From positions 682,001 to 746,000 of the forward strand of contig JAKLMB010000003.1 in assembly GCA_022813625.1 (NCBI GenBank): a DNA stretch of 64,000 bases, given 5' to 3'. The stretch is from Aaosphaeria pasadenensis. Taxonomy: Eukaryota > Ascomycota > Dothideomycetes > Pleosporales. The translations under genes were made by a program, and so were the position numbers. The notes under the pieces are model-generated. The model saw only the letters and a program-made list of their open reading frames with translations, was not told the origin of the DNA and ran no database searches. This document shows, one piece after another, positions 23,954 to 33,609 of the stretch (positions within the stretch are counted from its first letter, which is position 1; the number at the start of each line of letters is the position of its first letter).

Positions 23954-25040
23954 ATGTCAACTCAGTCATCTACCGACAGGAAGGTTGCGATTATCACAGG
24001 AGCTGCTGTATGTATGCCTCAAACGAACCTCCGATAAGGTCCTTGCAACAGACTAATTTACATATACAGTCTGGTATTGGCAAAGCACTCGCAATCAGAT
24101 TGATAAGTGAAGGGTGGCACGTAGCTTGCTGTGACCTCCAAGTAGAAAAGGGCGAACAAGTAGTCCGCGAGCTAGGACCAAACGCAGCATTCTTCCAGTG
24201 CAACGTAATGGACTATGACGACCAGGCAAGAGTATTCACAGAAGTATTCAAAAAATGGGGCCGCCTGGATGCGCTGCTCGCAAACGCCGGGCATTCAGAT
24301 CGCGGCTCGATGTACATTCTCGATCACCGAGGGAGTTCAGAGATACCACCCAAACCTCCTCTGATATCAACTGATGTGTGCTATAAAAGCTTCCTTTATG
24401 GTGTACAGCTGGCTATTCATTTTATGAGAAAGAATAGAAATCCTGGGGGCAGGATTGTTGCTACTTCGACAATTGCTTCCGTCCACCCTCATCAAACCTT
24501 CCCAGAATACTGCGGTGCTAAAGCAGCTGTAAGCTTTTGATAAACAGATCGAGACCAATTCGTGCTAAGACGGACAGATCAATCAGTTCGTGCGGACAGC
24601 TGCACCAATACTCAAACTTGTACGTTTGTAGAACAAAATCTAGTATACTGATCTAGCTAAGTCCCCCAAAGAAAGATCATATAACCATGAACGCCATCCT
24701 CCCCGGAATCGTCATCACTGGCGCTGTACCACAAGCCTCCATCGATGCCACTGATCCTGCACAGTTCGTCTTGCAACTTCTGATTCTCCCTCGTTGACCC
24801 CAAGCTCACCGTCTTAATAGTATCACTCCCGTGGAAACCGTAGTCGATGCCTACAAAATATGCCTCGATCGCGATGACTTAAACGGCCAATTGATAGAGT
24901 GTTCCACCAATAAGCACTTCTTCTTGCCGCTGCCTGAAATGGCGAATGGTGATGCGACGAAGCGAGCTTGTACTGTTTGGGAACCGCTGTTCGAGGCCAA
25001 GCATCACGAACGATCTGGATTAGATGGAGCAATACAATAA
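23954..25040 (+). CDS. Short-chain dehydrogenase/reductase, 15-hydroxyprostaglandin-dehydrogenase-like
   Basis: Five exons (23954-24007, 24070-24528, 24578-24619, 24672-24763, 24821-25040) give 288 residues. Splicing restores TGAASGIG, the NAD(P) loop, across intron 1. LLANAGH, the serine in ATSTIAS, and YCGAK with catalytic Tyr/Lys follow, then LKDHITMNAILPGIV. The long C-terminal tail with LNGQLIECSTNKHFFLP is typical of fungal 15-PGDH-like SDRs. The last intron, 24764-24820, has a weak donor (GTTCGT) but is needed because the unspliced frame stops early. Substrate is unknown. It is the last gene of the putative catabolic group before the HET gene. Confidence 0.82.
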
Positions 25041-25131
25041 GCACATGGATGTATATGGTTGAGGTGGTAATTTAGTCCGTCAATTAGTCTTATGTTGTAT
25101 ATTCCAGTGATGGATCAATCTATTCTGAGTA

Positions 25132-27057
25132 TCAACAGAGCGTGAATTCGTCTCGCTGTTCACTGTTCTGTCCATTTTTATAAAATTCTCCTTCCATGAG
25201 CCCATGCGCATAGCATTCCCCAACAACAGCGTAGAAGCTGCCGCGAGGTCTAAGAATCATCGGACAGCGGCAACCAGCCAGGATAACAAGAATATCACCT
25301 TCTTGTGCGGCGTCAGGAACTAAACACAAGTAACCACTCGTTGTTACGGCTAAGGTCCTGTTCTTGATCGATAGAGTCGCTCGGACGAGTTGTCTCCTAC
25401 TCCCAAAGAGGCGCGCCTCTGGAACAGAACGGGGGAAAAAGTCTTCCAAATTGCGTTCTCCGATGGGAAAATCGTAGTTCGCCTGCCGGAATTCATGGAA
25501 GTCCCGATAGTTGCTGCTTCTTAACACTTGGTCCCATTCAGATTTTGTACCCGAAGGCGAGGAAGCATCGCTCAGAACCAAGGGTTCAACCCAAGGCACC
25601 TCCAGTAGAGGGGGCTCCTCTTCCATGTACTCATCTCTTTTATAAATATCGTCTAGTAGAAGGGTTCTCCATAGAGCAATAGCACTACGCTCTTTGTATC
25701 GATCGACCCGTGGGATCTCTACTGGTTTGTTGATAGGTCTATTAGGGATTGCACCAACACGAGCTAATGTGTCCACCTTATCGCCAGAACATGTTAAGAG
25801 CTGCTGCTCTTCGCCCTTGAATTCGAGCGAAGCGATCATGTAATCTCCACAAGCACGAGCTTGCTTCAGATATCGAACGTGGTCGCGGTTGAACTGAACT
25901 CTCCAGTCAGGTACCCATGTAGGCCAAGTATCGTCCTTGGATAATCCGCCGAAGATGATGGTTTCAAGTCTCTTGCTGGTGTCTATAAGCGTCATGGCGA
26001 AATTTACATACACCTGTCGCACAGAAAGCTCATAGTCTGGCACTATACGGGCAGCCACAGTATCGTCCAGAAGTCCAAGTATTCCATATACCTTGTCACG
26101 CATATCTGTCGCGTCGGCCCGACGAATGAGATTCAGAAGCTTATCCAATGTTCTACGGCGAGGAGAGCCAGTGGAGACGCTGACGAGGCGGTGCATACGA
26201 CTGGAAAGAGCCCACACTTGGAGTTCGGGAGAATCATCATCCGCAACTACAGGGAGGTCATCCTTGAACCGTCGAGATATTTGTTGACAATATACGGCAG
26301 CCATTAAAACCATCCGTCTGGTCAATTTGAGCGTGCCACACAAAAATAGTGTCGCATTGTGGTTCATCGCTAGCTCTTGGATAATCCATGTCCTACTCCA
26401 GTACGTCTTTCTCATGAACGCGTACAATTCGTCCCAAGCATCAGGATAGACGTACTGAGAGGGAGGGTGTTGGCTTGTCTTCGGCGTAACTTGGCACAGC
26501 TGCCTCATTTTTGCTATTGCTCGTTCATCTCCGCTTTCCTGAGGTCCAAGCCACACTATCACTGCTCTTGCTTTCCGATAGATGTCTCCCATGCGCTTAA
26601 CTTGCTGGTTTTTTTCTGAGGTATCGTTTTGGTTTATGCACAAGGAATCCACCCAATAGTGCATACCAAGCTGCGTTTCTGGTTGGCGCGCAAGAGCATG
26701 CAATGCGATTGCGAGGCCATGTGGTATTCTTGACTCTTTTCCATTCATGAATATGGTCTCAGAAGAAGATGTTTCTTGCCCCCAAGTGTAGGAAAGGGTT
26801 TGGAAATCGCCCCATGCGAACCGGCATCCTGAGTTCTGCGTCGGAATATCATGCACAACAGTCTCAGCAGGTGTGCCTTCAATCACTGCATCGCGGCCGT
26901 CTACTTCTCGGCCAAAACAATCAATATCCGGACAAGACCCTCGGTCGTCTAAAGAGACGTTTTCAAGAGAGCATCGAAGCGGTGTTGAGTCATCCACAGG
27001 CACTTCATCAAATCTCAAAACTCGTATTTCGACAGTAGGGTCATTAAAAGGGAGCAT
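25132..27057 (-). CDS. Heterokaryon-incompatibility (HET) domain protein
   Basis: Intronless, 641 residues from the ATG at 27057; the frame extends a few codons upstream only through a GTG. The HET domain is in the N-terminal half: FQTLSYTWG, the conserved block YWVDSLCINQNDTSEKNQQVKRMGDIYRKA, and VIVWLG. Further on are YWSRTWIIQELAM and DMRDKVYGILGLL, also standard. HET-domain proteins trigger growth arrest or cell death on contact with non-self allelic partners and act as fungal NLR-like effectors; this one has no recognisable NACHT or repeat region. The C-terminal 300 residues are family-typical but without a named fold. It sits between the catabolic group and two secreted-protein genes. 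Confidence 0.93.
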   Translation of the reverse strand: MLPFNDPTVEIRVLRFDEVPVDDSTPLRCSLENVSLDDRGSCPDIDCFGREVDGRDAVIEGTPAETVVHDIPTQNSGCRFAWGDFQTLSYTWGQETSSSETIFMNGKESRIPHGLAIALHALARQPETQLGMHYWVDSLCINQNDTSEKNQQVKRMGDIYRKARAVIVWLGPQESGDERAIAKMRQLCQVTPKTSQHPPSQYVYPDAWDELYAFMRKTYWSRTWIIQELAMNHNATLFLCGTLKLTRRMVLMAAVYCQQISRRFKDDLPVVADDDSPELQVWALSSRMHRLVSVSTGSPRRRTLDKLLNLIRRADATDMRDKVYGILGLLDDTVAARIVPDYELSVRQVYVNFAMTLIDTSKRLETIIFGGLSKDDTWPTWVPDWRVQFNRDHVRYLKQARACGDYMIASLEFKGEEQQLLTCSGDKVDTLARVGAIPNRPINKPVEIPRVDRYKERSAIALWRTLLLDDIYKRDEYMEEEPPLLEVPWVEPLVLSDASSPSGTKSEWDQVLRSSNYRDFHEFRQANYDFPIGERNLEDFFPRSVPEARLFGSRRQLVRATLSIKNRTLAVTTSGYLCLVPDAAQEGDILVILAGCRCPMILRPRGSFYAVVGECYAHGLMEGEFYKNGQNSEQRDEFTLC

Positions 27058-27618
27058 CTCGTCAGCTGTAGACACATGACCGGATAGAATTGAAATGCAC
27101 GTTCGGCAAATGATTGCCTGTCGATTCCATGCCGTGGGGGTTGAAATCCAGCTGATCGAATGTCCATTGCTGATGCGGTATCTCTGCCAAGTCGTCTTCG
27201 CTTGCTACTTTACTAATCTAGTTTCGGTTTAGTGCCAGAATTACATTCATCCGACACGTACAAGGACATCCAGTACTGACATGCGATCTTGATGAAAAGT
27301 ATCTTAATATCAAGACGTTTTGAGGGGGCTGCAGAAAACGCTGCTTAAGTTGCTTGAACTTAATCACGGTCTTAAAGTTAATCAAGCCCCTCATTTCCAT
27401 TGCCAAGCTAGCGTCTAACTAATGCATCAAATGATTTATTGGGATGCCGGTCGCACGTTGAAAGTCTTTACGTTGGGGGGAAAGGTCTAGGAATGCGCCA
27501 AAAGTTACTCCATCACTATGGCATATAGTTTCAAGCAGAAGCCACCATTATACGATTGTCGCAATCTAGCACTCGATACTAACTACCTGAATACAGAGCG
27601 ATAGAACCATTATTACCA
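27058..27618. other. Intergenic region
   Basis: Promoter of the HET gene and 3' flank of the DUF1996 gene. Nothing recognised. Confidence 0.6.
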
Positions 27619-28803
27619 CTAGTGGACCATGATATCACCCGGCAGCTTTGTTAGCCCTAATAAATATTGTCAGTATGATGAGACAATTGTTTAAGATCTA
27701 AAGTATTGCACTTACAAGAGTCGAAGTCTTCCTTCACCATATCTGGAACCTGGCACTTGTTCTGTTGTGCAATGGTCTGTGTCTTCAATGTCGGTGCGCT
27801 CACATAGTTGTTAGCGTCCATGGCCTTTTGTAGGGAATCATCCTTCCAGCCGAAGACGTAGTCAGCATGTGTCGAGTAGCCCGTCGCATCACCGCTAGAC
27901 CAGACGAATGGCTGGCTGCCATCAGCGGGCCAATCTGCTTTGTTGTTGAAGGCCTTTGTGTCCCAGACGGTTTCCAGAAGGATCTGTGGAAGGCGCACTG
28001 GATGGGTAGATGGGCACTTGCCGCCGGATTCAAAGGTTCCCGTCTGTGGGTATGCAACATGATCTCTGTGATTTGGAGAGTCAAGGTTGACACCATCCCA
28101 GCAGGTGGGGAAGCGGTGGTTGGCCATGATTCCAGCAGGGCATGGCTTAGTTGGGAAGTGAAGGGTCTCTGGCTCGCGAGTTCCCTCGTTTTGCATGCAG
28201 ATGTAGGTCAACTGACGGAAGTCTCGTGCCTGTTCACGGTCTCGATAGGCGACTTCACCGACGAGCATCCGGAAGCCTGGCTTGAATGCCGTGACCTTGG
28301 ACTTTTGCTGGGTCTCGAATAGCGCATCGGTCATGTAGTATACGACCATTCCTCCCTGGGTTCCCTCCATACCCTGTTGGGCTCTCTGTGGGACTCTCTT
28401 GAATGTTCCATTCTTGGCTTTGAAATACAGAACGGCAGTCCAGTAGTTGGAAAGATCCTCTGTGAATCTGGAACTGTTAGTTCCCGACGACGTTATTGGA
28501 TGGCCGGAGACACTTACTGGCAGGTTGTGCAAGTAGATAGTTTCGGGATATCATGGGACTTCGCGTCCATGGAAGCATTGAAAGAGTCCTACATAAGTCA
28601 GTCATGTATACTCCAGGCCAGATTTCAATGAAATATATACGTACTCCACCGATAATTTGATGAAGATGGGTTGAGGGGATTTGGCCTGGATTAACTAAAG
28701 GATCCAATCGTTGAACAGTCAGTCGAGAGCATCCAAACCGAAGCAGACCGGCATGAATGGGCGCAAATAGCCCGTTGGCTGCGATGAAGCTACTCCACTT
28801 CAT
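27619..28803 (-). CDS. Secreted DUF1996 protein
   Basis: Four exons (28803-28645, 28588-28518, 28467-27716, 27656-27619) give 339 residues. A hydrophobic N-terminus suggests a signal peptide, then the DUF1996 opening RLDPLVNPGQ and a His-containing HLHQIIGGDSF, the pair TCTTC followed by FTEDLSNYWTA, GMVVYYM, GEVAYRD, CPAGIMANHRFPTCWDG, YPQTGTFESGGKCPSTHPVRLPQI and HADYVFGW. The last tiny exon completes WLTKLPGD and the stop. DUF1996 is a fungal secreted or wall-associated family of unknown activity, often expanded in plant-associated species. It is divergent from the small cysteine-rich secreted protein. Confidence 0.9.
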
Positions 28804-29408
28804 GTTGATAGTATCGATGTTTTTCGGGGGAACGTGTTGTTGGAGACAGATCTGGCACGAGAGGTCTTGAAAAGATGGCTCTTGGTCTTAACGAAGTTGC
28901 CTGCTGGAGACTGCCGTTTCCCCAAATCCTGATAGCGCTCTTTAGATTACCTTTTCGCCAGAATGATGCTGTTCCCTAATATCGGTCGCCATCGTCCAAT
29001 ACCGATGGGGTCCATTTGATTGGGGTAAATCTCTGTAGAGCCAATGAGGGCCGAGTTATGAAGCGACAATGCTTAACCTTAATACAACATCTGCCGGTCT
29101 ACAAGGGTCAACCATCACAGAAGGTTTGGCACTACCCCGCGCAGTGTTCCCCATGAATTTGGGGAGCGGAGGTATGTGACCGACTTTGTTATCATGACTG
29201 TTACACTGGGCATTGCCACGCTTTCAGCAGGCCTTGCTGTATATTGTTAATTGATCTCATATATGGATACGAACTGAGACCAACTATCCCGGCTTGTGGA
29301 AGCCCTACAAATTCCACACAATGAGCTTTTGGGCTGGACAGACAAAACCATTCCTTTCAACTACATCTTTCGAAAAGAATACTCACGGCAGACGACTTCA
29401 CCTGAACG
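28804..29408. promoter_or_regulatory. Divergent promoter between two secreted-protein genes
   Basis: 605 bp separating the DUF1996 gene from the small cysteine-rich gene. No third gene seen. Co-expression is a testable inference. Confidence 0.45.
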
Positions 29409-29735
29409 ATGAGGCTTTCAAGCGGGCTTATTGCCCTTTGTATCACCGTGGTACTCGGACAACAAGCCGCCGAGTGCACTCGCGAACTGGCAAGGACCGA
29501 TGAATGTTCAGATGTCATCAATGCCAACGCATGTTACAACAAGAGCCGCTTCAGGGGCGCCGCTCCACTTCAATGCATCGATGGAAAGGACAATGCCGAG
29601 AGGGCAAAGAAGGTATGTTCCGAGAAATCGAGGCAACAGCATTTCGAAATTGACGCATCCTAGGCCTGCAAATGCTGTAGCTGTGTCGGTCAAGTGATGT
29701 GCAGTTGGGCTACCACTCAAAAGCTTTGCGCATAA
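29409..29735 (+). CDS. Small cysteine-rich secreted protein (effector candidate)
   Basis: Two exons (29409-29612 and 29664-29735) encode 91 residues. The first about 20 residues, MRLSSGLIALCITVVLGQ, form a signal peptide. The mature part has ten cysteines, four spread over the first half and six packed at the end in ACKCCSCVGQVMC ... LCA, enough for five disulfides. The intron falls exactly between the two cysteine groups. I recognise no named family. Size, signal peptide and cysteine load fit apoplastic effectors or antimicrobial peptides of plant-associated fungi, but no function can be claimed from sequence. Confidence 0.72.
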
Positions 29736-30137
29736 TCGTTAAGGAAATTCGGACTGTCTCATATGTGTAGTTGTCTATTGAACGCCGAGGATAGTCTGTA
29801 TCTTTAGGTTTTCAAGTGCCCAATCAATCATAATACAAACATTTCTAAGAAGCTGTCGTGTGATGGATCTTAACCTGAACTTGCTAATAAGTGTTACCCA
29901 GAGTCTGAAAGATGTACCACAGAAACGTGCTTCCCTACTTTAAAGGTACGATTCTAGGAAGCGAATCTTAAAGGAAAATGTGAAATTTGTCATGAGTCAG
30001 GGTCTGATACTGGCCATTTTTGTACAGATCTGCCATGCTGCTCGGTGAAATAGCAAGGGATGGCCTGCGATGAGGGCTCTCTAAGATCTTGTCGGGCGAT
30101 TTCGATTTAGAATTTACATGAAGCAAGCAGACTCTCT
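29736..30137. other. Convergent intergenic region
   Basis: 3' flanks of the small secreted protein and flavocytochrome b2. Nothing seen. Confidence 0.6.
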
Positions 30138-31838
30138 CTATAATTTTGCCTTGGGTAAGACGTGTGGTATTTCCGGGAATGACCCTTCCAAAGATTTTGG
30201 GATGAGATGCTCGACGTCATTGATATTTAGAAATCGCGGGTGGGCCTGGGAAAGGTCGGTCATACCCAATAACCGCATTGTTGTTTCCAGTTCGTCTTTC
30301 ATTACTACGGGTTGATTGATTAGTACTTTGTTCCGTAATCGCAAAGGGTTCGACTTCTCTTACTCTCAATGAAATGCTCAACACCTTCTTGACCATAGGT
30401 CAAGGAATATAAAAATGGCCGCCCCATTCCAACTCCTTTAGCTCCAAGGCACAGCGCTTTAACAATATCTGTTCCTCTTCGGATACCGCAATCTACGAAG
30501 ACTTCTAGTTGATTGAACACCTCAGGAGCATGCCTTCGGATTTCCATTAGTATCAGGAGTGCAGGAGGAGACCTATAGCAGTTAATGACTAGCGCCCTAC
30601 GGCTGTTTGGTAGCATACGCACGTATCAAGATTCCGGCCTCCGTGATTGCTTATGACGATACCATCCAAACCATGCTTCACGGCCAATACTGCGTCTTCA
30701 ACAGTCTGCACGCCCTTCACAACTAGAGGAAGGTTGGTTGATCTGCGCAGCCAAGCAAGATCGTTCCAACCGAATGTTGCGTCGATATATCCGCCCATTG
30801 TTCTTCCTAGGCCACCTCCTTTTGAGTCGTTCTTCCCGACCGCCCCACTCATGGCCGCTGATGCTCCTGTATTTGATTCCACCTTGACTCTTTCGTCTGC
30901 CTCTCTTTTGCCTTGGACAGGGCCGTCGATCGTAACCCATATTGCTCTTGCGCCAGCATTTTCCGCATCCTTCAGTAATGCCTCTGAGGCGTGCCTGTCT
31001 TTGTTTACATAGAGCTGGAAGAAGAATGGAATCGAATTACGTTTTACACTGCCAGTTATCTCCGATAGGGTAAAGGATGCGTTTGTCGATATCTATTGTA
31101 GGTGTCAGCCGTACTGTTACCAAACTTCGGCTAGGCGTGTTACTGACGCATTGAGCTACCCCTGCTTGTTCACAGCCTCGCGCGATCGCTATCTCGCCAT
31201 CTGGATGAGCTAGTCGAGCCATCGCAGCAGGGCTTACAAAAAGTGGAAGCTTTACATCTGCTCCGAGTATTTTTGTCTTCGTATTTACTTCTTTGATATT
31301 CCGTAAGAGTCGTGGTCGTAGCCAGATGCGATCATATAAACTCCTGTTTGCGTCACGTGTGACGAGATTGGTCGCGGCAGATGAATAGAACGCCCACGCC
31401 TTCTTTGTCAGAACCTGCTCGGCGACTGCTTCAAAGTCGTAGCTATTAATCAGTGATGTTAGCGGTGGCTTTGATCTTATTGCCAGTTGAGGCTGCGCAT
31501 CTTCTGTCGGCGGGGGCTTCAGAAATTTGGAGGAAGAGCTAGAAATGACTTTGCCCTTCTCCTTTTCTGTGCCTAATGTTTTGGAGATAAGGGATGGAGA
31601 ATGGACAGCGTTGTATGCAGAGGACGCATCAAGACCTGCATGCTTGTATATGACTGCGCGACGGTAAGGGTTTTGTTGCATCATGCATTCTTCACGAACG
31701 GAACTCACTTTCTGCACCTCCCGGATGGGTAGGCGCAAAGTCGGTTATATCCCAGATTGTACCATCGACAACGATCCAGCAGTCGCTCTCTGACGAGTGC
31801 CTTTGGACTTCATCCACTGCTACAGAGTTGTCGTCCAT
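30138..31838 (-). CDS. Flavocytochrome b2, L-lactate (L-2-hydroxyacid) dehydrogenase
   Basis: Five exons (31838-31709, 31653-31148, 31092-30623, 30572-30364, 30304-30138) give 493 residues. The N-terminal cytochrome b5 domain has DCWIVVDGTIWDITDFAPTHPGG with heme ligand His38 and probably His61. The FMN domain then shows LFVSPAAMARLAHPDGE, STNASF, the catalytic block GIVISNHGGRNLD, and VDCGIRRGTDIVKALCLGAKGVGMGRPF for flavin and phosphate binding. Such enzymes oxidise L-lactate or related L-2-hydroxyacids. Yeast Cyb2 is imported into the mitochondrial intermembrane space, but here the ATG is followed directly by the b5 domain with no presequence; a longer frame upstream lacks an ATG. It is divergent from a class II aldolase. 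Confidence 0.92.
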
Positions 31839-32327
31839 CTTGCTGCGATGCCGATTCAGGACCTGTTTGCTGTCGGGTACGGCCACTTTGCGAACTCCAG
31901 ACGCCGATGTGATGACTGAAAGAGTTGGTTATATCGGGTCGCACCTCATTTGCCGCCCACCCAGCTCGCTGCTAACTAGCCCGACCCGACGCCTCAGTGG
32001 CGGGCGCAGGAGTGCGAAATCGCCGAGGGCGTGCGCATCCTATCGAACACCAGCAGCCAACTCCACATTCTCCCCGCCATCATTAGGCCATTTTTTGCGG
32101 ATACTATGTGCCTTGGTAGCTTGCGGCAATTGGATCATTTGTTCAGCAGAGCCCGAGCCGACAAAGGCCTAACGATACTTCATACCTTAGCCCATCAATA
32201 GCTGACAAACTAACGGTTCGTTATTTGTGGAGGTAGACCTCGATCTTCTTCTTTGACAATTGCAATTTGTTCTTCTTACGATCTCATCCCACTGCTATCT
32301 TAAAGTACCAGTATAACTACACCAAAC
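31839..32327. promoter_or_regulatory. Divergent promoter of flavocytochrome b2 and aldolase
   Basis: 489 bp between the two divergent start codons. It includes an in-frame upstream extension of the b2 gene that has no ATG. The shared promoter suggests joint control in three-carbon metabolism, which is inference. Confidence 0.45.
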
Positions 32328-33212
32328 ATGGCGCCAGACCTCAGACAGAACCGCGCTCTTAAGATCGTAACACACGCTGCAAAGAACGGATATGCAGTCC
32401 CCGCAATCTGCTGCTACAACATCGAATCAATACTCGCAAGCGTCAAAGCTGCAGAAGCAAAGAATTCTCCTGTCATAGTGCAGCTGTTTCCATGGGCAAT
32501 CCATTTTGCGGGCGGCATCCTAGTTCATGCTGCCAAAGAGGCTGCGGATAATGCGTCTGTACCCGTAGCAGTGCACATGGACCACGCGCAGACACCAGAA
32601 ATTGTACGTCGCGCAGCCGACCTTGGTGGCTTTGACGGCATCATGGTTGATATGTCGCACTATGAAAAGGAGGAGAACTTTGCTAAGACGCGAGAGCTTG
32701 TTAAATATTGCAATGAAAGAGGTATCATAACAGAGGCCGAGCCAGGGCGTATTGATGGTGGGGAAGACGGAGTGGGCGACACCGCCGACCTCGGCTTGGA
32801 AGCCATCCTCACCACACCCGAGCAAGCAGAAGAATTCGTTTCCCTAGGTATCAACTGGCTGGCACCTGCATTTGGCAACGTCCATGGAAAATACGGCCCC
32901 AAAGGACCACAACTAGATTATCCTCGACTAAAAGGGGTACACAAGCAGGTTGGAGACCGTGTGGATCTCGTTCTGCACGGTGCGGGCACCGAATGGTTTG
33001 ACGAGAAGAGATTCAAGGAGTGTATCGAGTGCGGTGTGTCGAAGATCAATTTGAATGACGCAGTCAACAACGATTTCACTAGGGTCATGGCCGAGAAGGC
33101 TGCGAAAGCGCCATTGACGACTCTGTTAGAAGAGGCAACGCTGGCGATGCAGAAGAGCGTGGAAAGACACATGGATTGGATGGGATCAACTGGAAAAGCA
33201 CCACTGATTTGA
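32328..33212 (+). CDS. Class II (zinc) ketose-bisphosphate aldolase family protein
   Basis: Intronless, 294 residues. The class II aldolase set is complete: AVHMDHAQTPE with catalytic Asp85 and zinc ligand His86, EAEPGRIDGGEDG in the middle, APAFGNVHGKYG with zinc ligand His186, LVLHGAGTE with His217, and the phosphate-binding INLNDAVNNDFTR near the end. The family cleaves fructose-1,6- or tagatose-1,6-bisphosphate and related ketose phosphates. This is the short form, unlike the about 360-residue housekeeping fungal Fba1, so it is probably a specialised or catabolic aldolase. It is divergent from flavocytochrome b2, suggesting a link with lactate or lactaldehyde formed from a sugar breakdown route. 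An AATAAA lies about 40 bp after the stop. Confidence 0.9.
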   Translation: MAPDLRQNRALKIVTHAAKNGYAVPAICCYNIESILASVKAAEAKNSPVIVQLFPWAIHFAGGILVHAAKEAADNASVPVAVHMDHAQTPEIVRRAADLGGFDGIMVDMSHYEKEENFAKTRELVKYCNERGIITEAEPGRIDGGEDGVGDTADLGLEAILTTPEQAEEFVSLGINWLAPAFGNVHGKYGPKGPQLDYPRLKGVHKQVGDRVDLVLHGAGTEWFDEKRFKECIECGVSKINLNDAVNNDFTRVMAEKAAKAPLTTLLEEATLAMQKSVERHMDWMGSTGKAPLI

Positions 33213-33609
33213 CTCGATTGACAGAACTTAATTTAAGCATTCAACGCAAATAAAACTGTTATCAACTCCACGAGGCCTCGTTTGTCATCTTTTGTAATTT
33301 GTCGGAAGTCTGCGCCCCGCACGATGCGAAGCCAAAGCGCCGTCGTTGTATCAAATTTGTCTGCCCAGGAAAAGAACAATTCTTTCATAGGCGATGACAT
33401 CTTGACTTAGAGACCTTGTGGGAAAAATCGATAACTAAGTCTTGCGCAAATATGGCAACCGGATGTACCAAGATCAACTACTCCATTTAACCTGACACAC
33501 TCATTTTATGCAGCTAATCTCTGCATCTCTTTTGTCTACCCAAGATGCTTTTCAGAGAATGTCGCTACTATGTTACAATATCTTACCAACCATGACAGTT
33601 TTTCGCTTC
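33213..33609. other. Convergent intergenic region
   Basis: 3' flanks of the aldolase and bestrophin-like genes, with an AATAAA at about 33249 serving the aldolase. Nothing else. Confidence 0.6.

Noticed and set aside
12705..25040. Reading the 12.7-25 kb block as a penicillin or polyketide biosynthetic cluster
   Set aside because: No multi-domain NRPS, PKS or IPNS is present in the window; the enzymes seen are better explained as catabolic.
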